Below, in pieces: positions 16,283 through 24,754 of a stretch of 36,289 nucleotides of DNA (positions are counted from its first letter, which is position 1; the number at the start of each line of letters is the position of its first letter). The notes below the pieces were generated by a model. That model did no database searches and was not told where the DNA came from. It saw only the letters and a list, made by a program, of their open reading frames with translations. Made by a program: the position numbers and the translations under genes. This DNA comes from Bacillota bacterium (GTDB taxonomy: Bacteria > Bacillota > Clostridia > Clostridiales > Clostridiaceae): contig JAEZKY010000324.1 of NCBI GenBank assembly GCA_023435985.1, forward strand, positions 1 to 36,289, read 5' to 3'.

Positions 16283-17542
16283 CTAGACTAATTCTGGATC
16301 AGTTATCTTTCCAGTTAATGCAGATGCTGCTGCAACTGCTGGACTTGCAAGATATACTTCAGATTCAACGTGTCCCATTCTTCCTACGAAATTCCTGTTT
16401 GTTGTTGATACACATCTTTCACCTTTTGCTAAAATCCCCATATGTCCACCTAAACATGGTCCACAAGTTGGTGTTGAGAATACTGCTCCTGCTTCAACTA
16501 AATCTTTTATTATGCCTTCTTCTAAAGCTTGTAGATATATCTTTTGTGTTCCAGGAATAACTATGCATCTAATTCCTTTTTTAACCTTCTTTCCTTTTAA
16601 TATATCTCTGGCTATTCTTAAATCAGAAATTCTACCATTTGTGCATGATCCAATAACTACTTGATCAATTACTACTTCTCCAGTATCATCAATTGTTCTT
16701 GTGTTATCTGGTAAGTGAGGAAATGAAACTGTTGGTCTTAGTGCACTTAAATCAATTTCAAATACCTTATCATATTCTGCATCCTCATCTGCTTCGTAAG
16801 CTGTCCATTCTTTAGTTGAATGTTCCTTTAAATATTGATCGGTTTTATCATCAACCGGGAAGATTCCGTTTTTTCCACCAGCTTCAATTGCCATATTTGC
16901 CATTGTAAATCTATCATCCATTGAAAGATATTGTAAGCCATCACCTACAAATTCCATTGATTTATATAATGCTCCATCAACACCAATCATACCGATTATG
17001 TGCAATATAACATCTTTTCCGCTTACCCATTTAGCTGGCTTATTCTTAAGAACAAACTTTAAAGCTGAAGGTACCTTAAACCAGCACTTTCCTGTAGCCA
17101 TTCCAGCTGCCATATCAGTTGATCCTATACCTGTTGAGAAAGCTCCAAGAGCTCCATATGTACAAGTATGTGAGTCAGCTCCTATAACTACATTTCCTGC
17201 AACAACTAGACCTTTTTCAGGAAGCAAACAATGTTCTATTCCCATTTCTCCAACTTCAAAGAAATTTTCTATTTCCATCTTTTGAGCGAATTCTCTAATA
17301 TATTTAACTTGCTCTGCAGCTTTTATATCTTTATTAGGAGTAAAGTGATCTGGAACTATTGCAATTTGACTTTTACTAAATACCTTATCTGTCCCAAATT
17401 TCTTAAATTCATTTACAGCTACTGGAGTTGTAATATCATTTCCTAAAACTAAATCAAGATTTGCTTCAATTAATTGCCCTGCTTTTACACTTTCTAATCC
17501 TGCATGTGCTGCTAAGATTTTTTGCGTCATTGTCATTCCCAT
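16283..17542 (-). CDS. leuC: 3-isopropylmalate dehydratase large subunit
   Basis: A 419-residue aconitase-family subunit carrying the [4Fe-4S] cluster. Cluster cysteines are visible at C300 (GSCTNGR), C360 and C363 (TCGPCLG), with GADSHTCTYG at 121-130. The length and motifs fit the shorter homoaconitase-like LeuC class found in Clostridia and Archaea, rather than the roughly 466-residue E. coli form. AAGGAG lies 10 nt before the ATG. The start follows the cimA stop by 14 nt. It should serve both leucine synthesis and the citramalate step. Confidence 0.96.
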   Translation of the reverse strand: MGMTMTQKILAAHAGLESVKAGQLIEANLDLVLGNDITTPVAVNEFKKFGTDKVFSKSQIAIVPDHFTPNKDIKAAEQVKYIREFAQKMEIENFFEVGEMGIEHCLLPEKGLVVAGNVVIGADSHTCTYGALGAFSTGIGSTDMAAGMATGKCWFKVPSALKFVLKNKPAKWVSGKDVILHIIGMIGVDGALYKSMEFVGDGLQYLSMDDRFTMANMAIEAGGKNGIFPVDDKTDQYLKEHSTKEWTAYEADEDAEYDKVFEIDLSALRPTVSFPHLPDNTRTIDDTGEVVIDQVVIGSCTNGRISDLRIARDILKGKKVKKGIRCIVIPGTQKIYLQALEEGIIKDLVEAGAVFSTPTCGPCLGGHMGILAKGERCVSTTNRNFVGRMGHVESEVYLASPAVAAASALTGKITDPELV

Positions 17543-17556
17543 TTCTAATCATCTCC

Positions 17557-19152
17557 TTAAAAATATGCTTTTACTTTTCTTTCAATATCTTTTATTAATT
17601 TATATTCTATTGAATCTACTAAGGCTATCCAGCTAGCTTGAATTACATCCCGAGATACCCCAACAGTACTCCAAGTATCAATTCCATCTGTTGATTCAAT
17701 TAAAACTCTTACCTTTGCTTCTGTTGCACTTTCTGAATCTAAGACTCTAACTTTATAATCTACAAGTCGTGCCTGCTTCAGCTCTGGATAAAAGATCTCA
17801 AGAGCTTTTCTAATAGCCTTATCTAGTGCATTTACCGGGCCTTCTCCTTCTGCTGCTGTCATTTCATTTTGTCCATCAACTGTAATATTTATTACTGCTG
17901 TTGAGCTAAACTCTTCGCTGCCATAAGGTTGTTCTCCAATAATTTTGAAATGATTTAATTTGAAAAAAGGTTTGTACTTGCCTATAATTTTTCTTATTAC
18001 TAATTCTACGGTTCCTTCTGCTCCTTCAAATTGATATCCTTCGTATTCCAATTCCTTTAATCTATCTGTAATTTTTTGAACTGAACCATCATTCTTAGAT
18101 ATATTAGGGAATATTTTTTTAATTTCCTGAAGTATTGTACTTTTTCCACTTACTTCTGAAACCAAAAATCTTCTCTTATTTCCAACTGCTTCTGGCTCTA
18201 TATGCTCATATGATCTTGAGTCTTTAGTTACCGCATCTATATGCATTCCGCCTTTATGAGCAAATGCAGAATTTCCTACAAATGGGTTTTGCTCTGTTAG
18301 TGTAATATTACATATTTCAGCAATACATCTGGCTGTTTTAGTTAAATTTATCAATTCAATATTGTTTAACACCTCATATTTTAGCTTTAACTTTAATGTA
18401 GGTATTATTGCACTTAAATTGGCATTTCCACATCTTTCACCGATTCCAATAAATGTTCCTTGAACTTGAAGCGCCCCAGCTTCTACCGCCATTACTGAAT
18501 TTGCTACTGCCATTCCCATATCATCATGACTGTGAATTCCAATATCTATTGATATTTGTTTCTTTACTTCTTTAGTTATCTCATATATCTCTTGAGGCAG
18601 TGAACCTCCATTTGTATCACATAATACAACTACCTGTGCTCCAGCTTCTTCTGCCGCTTTTAGGGTTGCCATTGCGTAATCCTTATTTGCCTTATATCCG
18701 TCATAAAAGTGTTCTGCATCAAAAATTACTTCTTTCCCTTTTTCACAGAGATATTTAATTGTATTTTTTATCATCTCAATATTCTCATCCAAAGAAGTTT
18801 TGATTATATCTAAAACTTGAAAATCCCATGCCTTTCCGAATATAACAATTGTATCTACTCCAGATAACATTAAATCTCTGAGATTTTTATCGTCTTCTGT
18901 ATTAATATTAGGTCTTCTAGTTGATCCAAAGGCTACTATCTTTGCAGTCTTAAGTTCCACATCCTTAAGCCTTTTAAAGAATTCCATATCTTTTGGATTT
19001 GATCCAGGGTTGCCAGCCTCAATATAATCAATCTTCATCTCATCCAAAGCTCTCACTATTTTAAGCTTGTCTTCTAATGAAAATGAAATTCCTTGTCCTT
19101 GAGCTCCGTCTCTCAAAGTAGAATCAAATATCCTTACCTGATTCTGAACCAT
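17557..19152 (-). CDS. cimA: (R)-citramalate synthase
   Basis: A 531-residue LeuA-like enzyme that condenses pyruvate and acetyl-CoA to citramalate, the first step of threonine-independent isoleucine synthesis. The TIM barrel begins with VRIFDSTLRDGAQ (metal-binding D10 and catalytic R14), continues with GIHSHDDMGMAVANS and GIGERCGNANL, and ends with a LeuA-type regulatory dimer domain from about 385. The early GQGISFSLEDK, AFGSTRRP and VVLCDTNGG motifs fit CimA rather than isopropylmalate synthase. It occupies the place leuA would take in a leu operon. A GGGGGAT site precedes the ATG. The dimer domain suggests feedback inhibition, probably by isoleucine. Confidence 0.92.
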   Translation of the reverse strand: MVQNQVRIFDSTLRDGAQGQGISFSLEDKLKIVRALDEMKIDYIEAGNPGSNPKDMEFFKRLKDVELKTAKIVAFGSTRRPNINTEDDKNLRDLMLSGVDTIVIFGKAWDFQVLDIIKTSLDENIEMIKNTIKYLCEKGKEVIFDAEHFYDGYKANKDYAMATLKAAEEAGAQVVVLCDTNGGSLPQEIYEITKEVKKQISIDIGIHSHDDMGMAVANSVMAVEAGALQVQGTFIGIGERCGNANLSAIIPTLKLKLKYEVLNNIELINLTKTARCIAEICNITLTEQNPFVGNSAFAHKGGMHIDAVTKDSRSYEHIEPEAVGNKRRFLVSEVSGKSTILQEIKKIFPNISKNDGSVQKITDRLKELEYEGYQFEGAEGTVELVIRKIIGKYKPFFKLNHFKIIGEQPYGSEEFSSTAVINITVDGQNEMTAAEGEGPVNALDKAIRKALEIFYPELKQARLVDYKVRVLDSESATEAKVRVLIESTDGIDTWSTVGVSRDVIQASWIALVDSIEYKLIKDIERKVKAYF

Positions 19153-19206
19153 ATATTTTTATCCCCCTTTTTATCATTTATTGCCATTGCTTACATTCAC
19201 TTTGCA

Positions 19207-19716
19207 CTAATAGCTTTCAATAGAATTCTTTATGGTTTTTTCTCCCCGTTGAAGCGCTGTAACTCCAGTTCTCACTAACTCTTCTATACCATACTCCTCC
19301 ATCAAATTTATCAATGCTGATATTTTATCTTCATCCCCAGTTAACTCTATAGTCAGCGTATCGGTAGATAAATCAATTATCTTGCTTCTAAAAATATTTA
19401 CCGTTTCATTTATCGCTGCCCTGCTTTCTGCATTTGCTCTTACTTTAATGAGCACTAATTCTCTGTAAACTGATTCATTTACTTTAAAGTTAATGACTCG
19501 TATTACATCCTCTAACTTACTTAATTGCTTTTTTACTTGCTCTAATACATTATCATCATCCATAAGTGTTATTGTCATTCTTGAAATTAAAGGATCTTCA
19601 GTTCTGCCAACTGTTAAGCTATCAATATTGTATCCACGCCTTGAAAACAGTCCACTGACTCTACTCAAAACACCTGATGAATTCTTTACCAGAACAGATA
19701 GCACATGCTTTTCCAT
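19207..19716 (-). CDS. ilvN: Acetolactate synthase small (regulatory) subunit
   Basis: A 169-residue subunit that stimulates IlvB and gives feedback inhibition by branched-chain amino acids. The N-terminal ACT domain (about 4-77) starts HVLSVLVKNSSGVLSRVSGLFSRRGYNIDSL-like, with the GVL..V..LF..RGYNI pattern of the family, and a C-terminal domain follows. The length matches bacterial IlvN/IlvH. AAGGGGG lies 8 nt before the ATG. It is the first gene after the T-box leader, while its catalytic partner is five genes downstream. Confidence 0.96.
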   Translation of the reverse strand: MEKHVLSVLVKNSSGVLSRVSGLFSRRGYNIDSLTVGRTEDPLISRMTITLMDDDNVLEQVKKQLSKLEDVIRVINFKVNESVYRELVLIKVRANAESRAAINETVNIFRSKIIDLSTDTLTIELTGDEDKISALINLMEEYGIEELVRTGVTALQRGEKTIKNSIESY

Positions 19717-19763
19717 AGCTTTTCCCCCTTAGATATTTTCTATCATATGCCTTAAAAATGGTT

Positions 19764-19803
19764 AAAAAAATCCACCCTTAATGATATAAATCATAAAAAG
19801 TGG
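19764..19803 (-). terminator. T-box leader attenuator terminator
   Basis: On the minus strand CCACTTTTTATGAT (19790-19803) pairs over 14 positions with ATCATTAAGGGTGG (19772-19785), with two G-U pairs and one mismatch. The loop is 4 nt, and seven U residues (19764-19770) follow. It ends 48 nt before ilvN and is the likely off-state of the leader. Confidence 0.9.
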
Positions 19804-20044
19804 GATAATATTCCGCCTTATATAATATCACTAGGTTCTAACAAACCCTTGCATATAACGGATGCACACCGGATATCTTTTACTCGAAAAAATACTTTTT
19901 CTTTCTGGATTCTGCTCAGGAGTGATAATTATAAAACTAAAGTATCGATTCTCACCAGCCATCGACTCTCTGCAACTTATCTGCTAAACAATTGTCTCCA
20001 TCTCAGCATTTAATAACTTAAGGACCTATTCAATTTTCTTGTTA
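19772..20044 (-). promoter_or_regulatory. T-box riboswitch, isoleucine-type specifier
   Basis: The leader carries the classic Stem I distal pattern GAGAGTCGATGGCTGGTGAG within 19944-19970. The specifier region reads ATC-ACTCCTGAGC with the codon AUC (Ile) at 19924-19926 followed by the conserved A. A terminator hairpin with U-run follows at 19764-19803. The expected mechanism is that uncharged tRNA-Ile binds and blocks the terminator, turning on ilvN through ilvC. The antiterminator core before the terminator reads AAGGCGGAATATTATCCC (19802-19819) and does not match the usual AGGGTGGNACCGCG, so the tRNA acceptor contact is uncertain. Confidence 0.87.
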
Positions 20045-20050
20045 GACTAA

Positions 20051-20079
20051 ATTTTACTATTGGTTTTTACTATTGTCAA
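20051..20079 (-). promoter_or_regulatory. Sigma-A promoter of the ilv-leu operon
   Basis: On the minus strand a perfect -35 TTGACA (20074-20079) is followed after exactly 17 nt by TAAAAT (20051-20056). The start site should be near 20044, which leaves a leader of about 330 nt that contains the T-box. The rest of the gap up to 20287 is A/T-rich and shows no gene or clear terminator for the 20288-20713 gene. Confidence 0.9.
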
Positions 20080-20287
20080 TATTTTAGTAATATATTTTTC
20101 ATTCTTTTTTTTTTGCTGATTTTAACCCTATGCAAATTATTCATTTCGTAATAATTCATTTGTTTTTTTATCTGTTTATCATTGTTTTTATTTTTTAATT
20201 AATTATATAAACTTTTTTAAAGATAATAATTAATAAAATTAATATCTCACACTTATGCGATCAATTAGATACAATGGTAATTATTTC

Positions 20288-20713
20288 CTATAACTTGTTA
20301 ACATAATCCCCAAAATTCTCCATACTCTCAATTTCTTGAACATCCGCTAAAATTTCGTCTAAACCATAATCATATATATTAAAATCTATTTTTGCCTCAC
20401 ATAACTTAGAAATTATTTCTTCTTTTTCTTCCTCGAAAATTAAATTCTTATTAATTGCTTCAATAAATGCTTCTGTTTTATATATTTCACACTTTGCTCC
20501 CTCTTCTGCTCCTAACTGAGTAAATACCTCAAATCTAGGCTCATCTCCTCCAATTTCTGTTGCATCAATAAATCCATCCTTATGAACTACATCATCGAAT
20601 CGCCATTCATAATATATATTTATGTATGCCTTTGCTCCCTCTATATCATTAAATCCTTTACAATTGCCAGTTGGCATCACTACTAAGTACTCGTTATAAG
20701 GTTCTTTCTCCAT
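20288..20713 (-). CDS. Hypothetical acidic protein
   Basis: A 141-residue protein I do not recognise. It is rich in Asp and Glu, has no signal peptide, membrane segment or obvious catalytic motif, and should be soluble and cytoplasmic. The start is well supported: AAAGGAGGAGG lies about 8 nt before the ATG, and codon use matches neighbouring genes. It stands alone between the glmM terminator and the ilv promoter. The regular alternation of short beta-like and helical stretches suggests a small folded domain, but no function can be proposed. Confidence 0.75.
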   Translation of the reverse strand: MEKEPYNEYLVVMPTGNCKGFNDIEGAKAYINIYYEWRFDDVVHKDGFIDATEIGGDEPRFEVFTQLGAEEGAKCEIYKTEAFIEAINKNLIFEEEKEEIISKLCEAKIDFNIYDYGLDEILADVQEIESMENFGDYVNKL

Positions 20714-20875
20714 ATAATTTCCTCCTCCTTTGCAAACTCATTAATTATTATTATTTATCCCCTTATTAATCATTTGTTATGCATTAAGAATTGCTAACAT
20801 CATCTTAAAAGATTCGTTTTACTATAATTTAAATTATAAATATATATGTTGCAATTAACCTTTAACAAAGTACAT

Positions 20876-20933
20876 ATAATAACAAAGGGTAAAAGAAATC
20901 CATTCCAAATTCCTTTTTACCCTTTGTTATTAT
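20876..20933 (-). terminator. Long hairpin terminator after glmM
   Basis: AATAACAAAGGGTAAAA (20878-20894) pairs perfectly with 20915-20931, extending to about 19 bp in an AAAGGG-cored stem with a 20-nt loop. It begins 28 nt past the glmM stop. No long U-run follows, but stem length and position make it the likely end of the glmM transcript. Confidence 0.75.
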
Positions 20934-20958
20934 AAAACATTATTTAATTAATCTATAG

Positions 20959-22305
20959 TTAATTATATTTCTTCTCAATTAAATTTGCTAAGTTATGAGC
21001 CATCTTATCTATTTCTGACTGATCTTCACCCTCAAGCATTACTCTAACCAATGGTTCTGTTCCAGATGGTCTTATAAGAACTCTTCCAACACCATTTAAA
21101 GCATCTTCTATTTTCTTTATTTCCCCCTGTATTTCATCATCTGTCAAATATAAATCCTTTTTATCATTTGGTACTGTTGCATTAGCCAATACTTGTGGCA
21201 ATTCTTTCATTATTGAGCATAACTCTGATAAAGTTTTTTCTTTTTTCTTTACTATGCTTGCAATTTGAAGCGCTGTAACTAAGCCATCACCTGTTGAGTT
21301 ATAGTCTAAAAATATAACATGTCCTGATTGTTCTCCTCCTAGAACATATTTATTTTTAACCATTTCTTCTAAAACGTATCTATCTCCCACACAAGTTTTC
21401 GCAAGATTTATTCCTTCCTTTTTACACGCAATGTCTAATCCAAGATTACTCATTACAGTTACTACTAAAGTATCATCTTTTAATTTGCCAATTTCTTTCA
21501 AATACTTAGCACATAACATTAATATAAAATCACCATTTATTAAATTACCATTTTCATCAACAGCTAAACATCTATCTGCATCTCCATCAAATGCAAATCC
21601 TAAATCACATTTCTTTTTAACTACATAATCCATTAATTCTTCTGGATGTGTTGATCCACAATTTTCATTTATGTTTGTTCCATCCGGATTATCGTTTATT
21701 ACAAATACATCTGCACCTAATTCTCTAAATGCCTTTACTGATGCTTTATATGAAGCTCCATTTGCACAATCCAAAGCTACTTTTAATCCTTTTAGATTAT
21801 AAGGTATAGTATCTTTAGCAAATTCTATATAATCATCTAAGGCTGATACTTCAATTGTCTCTCTTCCAAGATCTATTCCAATTGGACTTGGTACACCTTC
21901 AAAATCACTTTCAATAACTCTTTGAATCTCATCCTCTAAGTCATCTGAAAGCTTGTACCCTTTATCATCAAAGAATTTTATACCATTATATTCTACTGGG
22001 TTATGTGATGCAGAAATCATAACACCTGCATCCGCTCCATATTTTCTTGTTAAATATGCAACTGCCGGTGTTGGTACTACTCCAAGCACTACTGCCTCAG
22101 CTCCAACTGATAATATTCCTGCTATTAATGCTGATTCCAGCATATCTCCAGATATTCTTGTATCCTTTGCAACTAATATCTTAGGCTTATGAGCTGCTTC
22201 TGTTAAAACATATGCCCCTGCTCTTCCAAGGTTATATGCAGTTCTTGCTGTTAATTCTGTATTTGCAACTCCTCTAACGCCATCAGTTCCAAACATTCTA
22301 CTCAT
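20959..22305 (-). CDS. glmM: Phosphoglucosamine mutase
   Basis: A 448-residue alpha-D-phosphohexomutase converting glucosamine-6-phosphate to glucosamine-1-phosphate for peptidoglycan precursor synthesis. The N-terminal MFGTDGVRG motif, the phospho-serine S100 in ISASHNP, the Mg-binding DGDADR loop near 241-246 and the C-terminal phosphate-binding RPSGTEP are all present. GAGGT lies 6 nt before the ATG. In many Firmicutes it sits directly after cdaA-cdaR and GlmM binds the cyclase; here it is about 8 kb downstream of cdaR. A long hairpin follows the stop. Confidence 0.97.
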   Translation of the reverse strand: MSRMFGTDGVRGVANTELTARTAYNLGRAGAYVLTEAAHKPKILVAKDTRISGDMLESALIAGILSVGAEAVVLGVVPTPAVAYLTRKYGADAGVMISASHNPVEYNGIKFFDDKGYKLSDDLEDEIQRVIESDFEGVPSPIGIDLGRETIEVSALDDYIEFAKDTIPYNLKGLKVALDCANGASYKASVKAFRELGADVFVINDNPDGTNINENCGSTHPEELMDYVVKKKCDLGFAFDGDADRCLAVDENGNLINGDFILMLCAKYLKEIGKLKDDTLVVTVMSNLGLDIACKKEGINLAKTCVGDRYVLEEMVKNKYVLGGEQSGHVIFLDYNSTGDGLVTALQIASIVKKKEKTLSELCSIMKELPQVLANATVPNDKKDLYLTDDEIQGEIKKIEDALNGVGRVLIRPSGTEPLVRVMLEGEDQSEIDKMAHNLANLIEKKYN

Positions 22306-22571
22306 AACTTTACCTCACTTTTTTATTCTGTTGTAACCACTTGATTAGTTTACAGTCTACAGTTATGGCTGTAAAGCTTACAGCTTTTCATAAATAGAAT
22401 CTTTTAAAAAATCCATATATGAATTTTATCATAAATTCTTAACTCATAACTGTCTAAATGGCTTACCCTAAATAGTATAATATTTTTAAGCCCTATTTAC
22501 AATCATGTCTTTTGGGCTTTCTATTATTTTTCGATTTTATATGCAGCTAAACTCTTCCCGAATAACCTATA

Positions 22572-22880
22572 TCAATCTAGTTTTTCGTCTTTTAATCTTT
22601 CTAGTACTATTTTATATCCATCGCTTCCATAATTTAGGCACCTATTTACTCTACTAATAGTTGCTGTACTTGCTCCGGTAATTTCTGCTATTTCTGAATA
22701 AGTTTTTTTATCCTTAAGTAATTCTGCCACATGCAATCTTTGCGCTAATGCTTTAACTTCATTTATAGTTGCCACATCTTCAAAAAACTTATAACATTCA
22801 TCTATATCTTTTAATTCTAAAATTCCTTTAAAAAATAAATCTAATTCCTTGCTTTTAATTTTTGATTCTAAAGAACTCAC
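22572..22880 (-). CDS. YerC/TrpR-like DNA-binding regulator
   Basis: A 102-residue helical protein of the TrpR superfamily (YerC/YecD type). The helix-turn-helix lies at about 60-82, with KTYSEIAEITGASTATISRV typical of the family, and the preceding EVKALAQRLHVAELL helix matches the TrpR dimer region. The frame is open to an upstream ATG (22904), but GAGGTGAT with a GTG at 22880 and the family's usual length of about 100 residues favour the GTG start. Its target is unknown; TrpR-like tryptophan sensing should not be assumed. It is between an AIM24 gene and glmM. Confidence 0.87.
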   Translation of the reverse strand: MSSLESKIKSKELDLFFKGILELKDIDECYKFFEDVATINEVKALAQRLHVAELLKDKKTYSEIAEITGASTATISRVNRCLNYGSDGYKIVLERLKDEKLD

Positions 22881-22963
22881 CTTATCACCTCGCAGTATAA
22901 TCATAAATATACTTAGTCATATTTATTATAGCACACTTTACAACTTTAGTATGCTAGAGCTAA

Positions 22964-23800
22964 TTATTCATCTTCTTCAATAACTTCAGACTGAAATCTA
23001 TTTTCTAAGTTTGCATAATTCAATCTTAAATCTTTATACACATTTTTGGTTGGCGCCAGCCAAACTTCACCTGTACCTCTATACACACTAACTATTCCTT
23101 CTCCACTAACAGCAGTTCCAATAATAGATTTTGATGATTTCTCTATTGAAAATTCAATATTTCCAGTCCTTAAAATCGCAAAATTCCCATCTACTCTTAA
23201 TATATCATTAATCAATATACACTTAAATATTTCACTTTCTGGAACCGGAACCTTAAGTGCGGCTATTCCACTTCCTTCTAGCCTTGTTTGATATAAGCCT
23301 TCATTTCCTAAAAGTGCTGCTGAAACATTTTTTTGCATTGCTGCATTAACTTCTATGCTCTCTTCACATGCACAGAACATATCATCACTTACTATGATTT
23401 CATCATCTTCCAGTTCTATAAGTGCAAAATGTCCAAAGGATGGCTCCAAAAATATTTCCCCACTCCCACTATATACTGGTTTAAATGCACTCTCACCAGT
23501 TAACTTACTTGATATTATTTTTTTCCCAAATCCTATGAGTCCACCTGATTTACTTCTTATGTCTATGTCACCCTTCATATAACTCAAAGTACCCGGCTCC
23601 AGTTTTACCGAACTTTCATTTATTATTATTCTTATTTGCTTTAGCTTGACTCCACTCTGCCTAATCACATTAATTCCAAAGGCAGTTTGAACATCTGTAG
23701 CTCCGTCTAAATTCTCATATTCTAATACTTGAAATTTAGATTCCCCCTCCATTTGAGATAACATACTTAACTTATTTGTAAATTTAAGTGAACTCCTCAT
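22964..23800 (-). CDS. AIM24 family protein
   Basis: A 278-residue beta-rich protein of the AIM24/TIGR00266-like family, whose bacterial role is poorly defined. Repeating beta segments with glycine turns are visible, such as VKLEPGTLSYMKGDI, TGESAFKPVYSGSGEIFL and GIVSVYRGTGEVWLAP, a pattern typical of the family's double-stranded beta-helix fold. There is no signal peptide or membrane segment. AAGGTGGGAG lies about 7 nt before the ATG. It is 33 nt after the folBK gene and may be co-transcribed with it. The family name is confident; no function is claimed. Confidence 0.85.
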   Translation of the reverse strand: MRSSLKFTNKLSMLSQMEGESKFQVLEYENLDGATDVQTAFGINVIRQSGVKLKQIRIIINESSVKLEPGTLSYMKGDIDIRSKSGGLIGFGKKIISSKLTGESAFKPVYSGSGEIFLEPSFGHFALIELEDDEIIVSDDMFCACEESIEVNAAMQKNVSAALLGNEGLYQTRLEGSGIAALKVPVPESEIFKCILINDILRVDGNFAILRTGNIEFSIEKSSKSIIGTAVSGEGIVSVYRGTGEVWLAPTKNVYKDLRLNYANLENRFQSEVIEEDE

Positions 23801-23833
23801 AAAATTACTCCCACCTTATAACATATTATTTTA

Positions 23834-24655
23834 TTAATTATTTGAACTTAATTCTTCCAGCAATGTAAATATTCTTTTATTAAGTACAGGATGCATAAGA
23901 TATGGTGCTATTTCATTTAGTGGCTTTAATACAAATTCTCTTTCATGCATTCTAGGATGAGGAAGAATAACCTTTTCATTTGAAGATATTACTTCATCAT
24001 ACATAATGATATCTAAATCAATAGTTCTAGGACCCCATTTTATTTCCCTTTTTCTATCAAACTCCAACTCAATTTCAAGTAATAAATCCATGAGTTCTTC
24101 GGCTTCAAGTATTGTTTCTACCTCAATCACTGCATTTAAAAAATCTTCTTGATCTAAATATCCCCATGGTTTTGTTATCATAAACGATGATTGTTTTTTT
24201 ATTTCAACATTTTTTTCTGCACATATCCTATTAATTGCTTCCTTTAAATAATTTTCTTTATCTCCAATATTAGATCCCAGTCCTATATACGCCTTATGCC
24301 TTTTTCTTTCAATCATTATTTCCACAGTATCTAAATGCTTTTTTATTGGCGCCCATGGTTTTTTTAAAAATACTTTAACACCATCTATTATCTTATATTC
24401 ATTAAGAATAAAATCCGCTAAATTTAAAGCTGCCATTTCTATAAGTTCATAGTTATCCCTCTTAAATTCTTCTTCAATTTTGTCACATAATTCACCATAG
24501 TGGACTGATTTAAGCAAATCTCCAGTTTTCCCTGCTGATTTTAAGTCTAAATCTATCTCTAATGATAGTATAAATTTTTGTCCCAGTCTTTTCTCTTCTT
24601 CAAAAACTCCATGAAAAGCAAATAATTCTAAGTCTTTTATATACATTTTATCCAT
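23834..24655 (-). CDS. folK: Bifunctional dihydroneopterin aldolase / HPPK
   Basis: A 273-residue fusion of two consecutive folate enzymes. Residues 1-118 are dihydroneopterin aldolase (FolB), seen from MYIKDLELFAFHGVFEEEKRLGQ and the lysine-bearing VFLKKPWAPIK. Residues 120-273 are 6-hydroxymethyl-7,8-dihydropterin pyrophosphokinase (FolK), seen from AYIGLGSNIGDKENYL, WGPRTIDLDIIMYD and LPHPRMHEREFVLKPL. The fusion makes HMDP pyrophosphate, the substrate of the FolP encoded just upstream. FolB-FolK fusions are common in Clostridia. AGGATGG precedes the ATG. The gap to folP is about 100 nt. Confidence 0.95.
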   Translation of the reverse strand: MDKMYIKDLELFAFHGVFEEEKRLGQKFILSLEIDLDLKSAGKTGDLLKSVHYGELCDKIEEEFKRDNYELIEMAALNLADFILNEYKIIDGVKVFLKKPWAPIKKHLDTVEIMIERKRHKAYIGLGSNIGDKENYLKEAINRICAEKNVEIKKQSSFMITKPWGYLDQEDFLNAVIEVETILEAEELMDLLLEIELEFDRKREIKWGPRTIDLDIIMYDEVISSNEKVILPHPRMHEREFVLKPLNEIAPYLMHPVLNKRIFTLLEELSSNN

Positions 24656-24754
24656 AATTTATCCATCCTATCCTCTTATGCCTATAAAAAAACACTAATC
24701 CAAACATGCAGCACTGCATAACCTAAAACAGGCTAACTATTTGTCTATTATTTT

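Noticed and set aside
22368..22384. GCTGTAA/TTACAGC hairpin between glmM and the YerC-like gene as a terminator
   Set aside because: The stem has 7 bp with a 3-nt loop and no U-run on the minus strand, and it lies close upstream of glmM. It could be a minor structure but is not a supported terminator.
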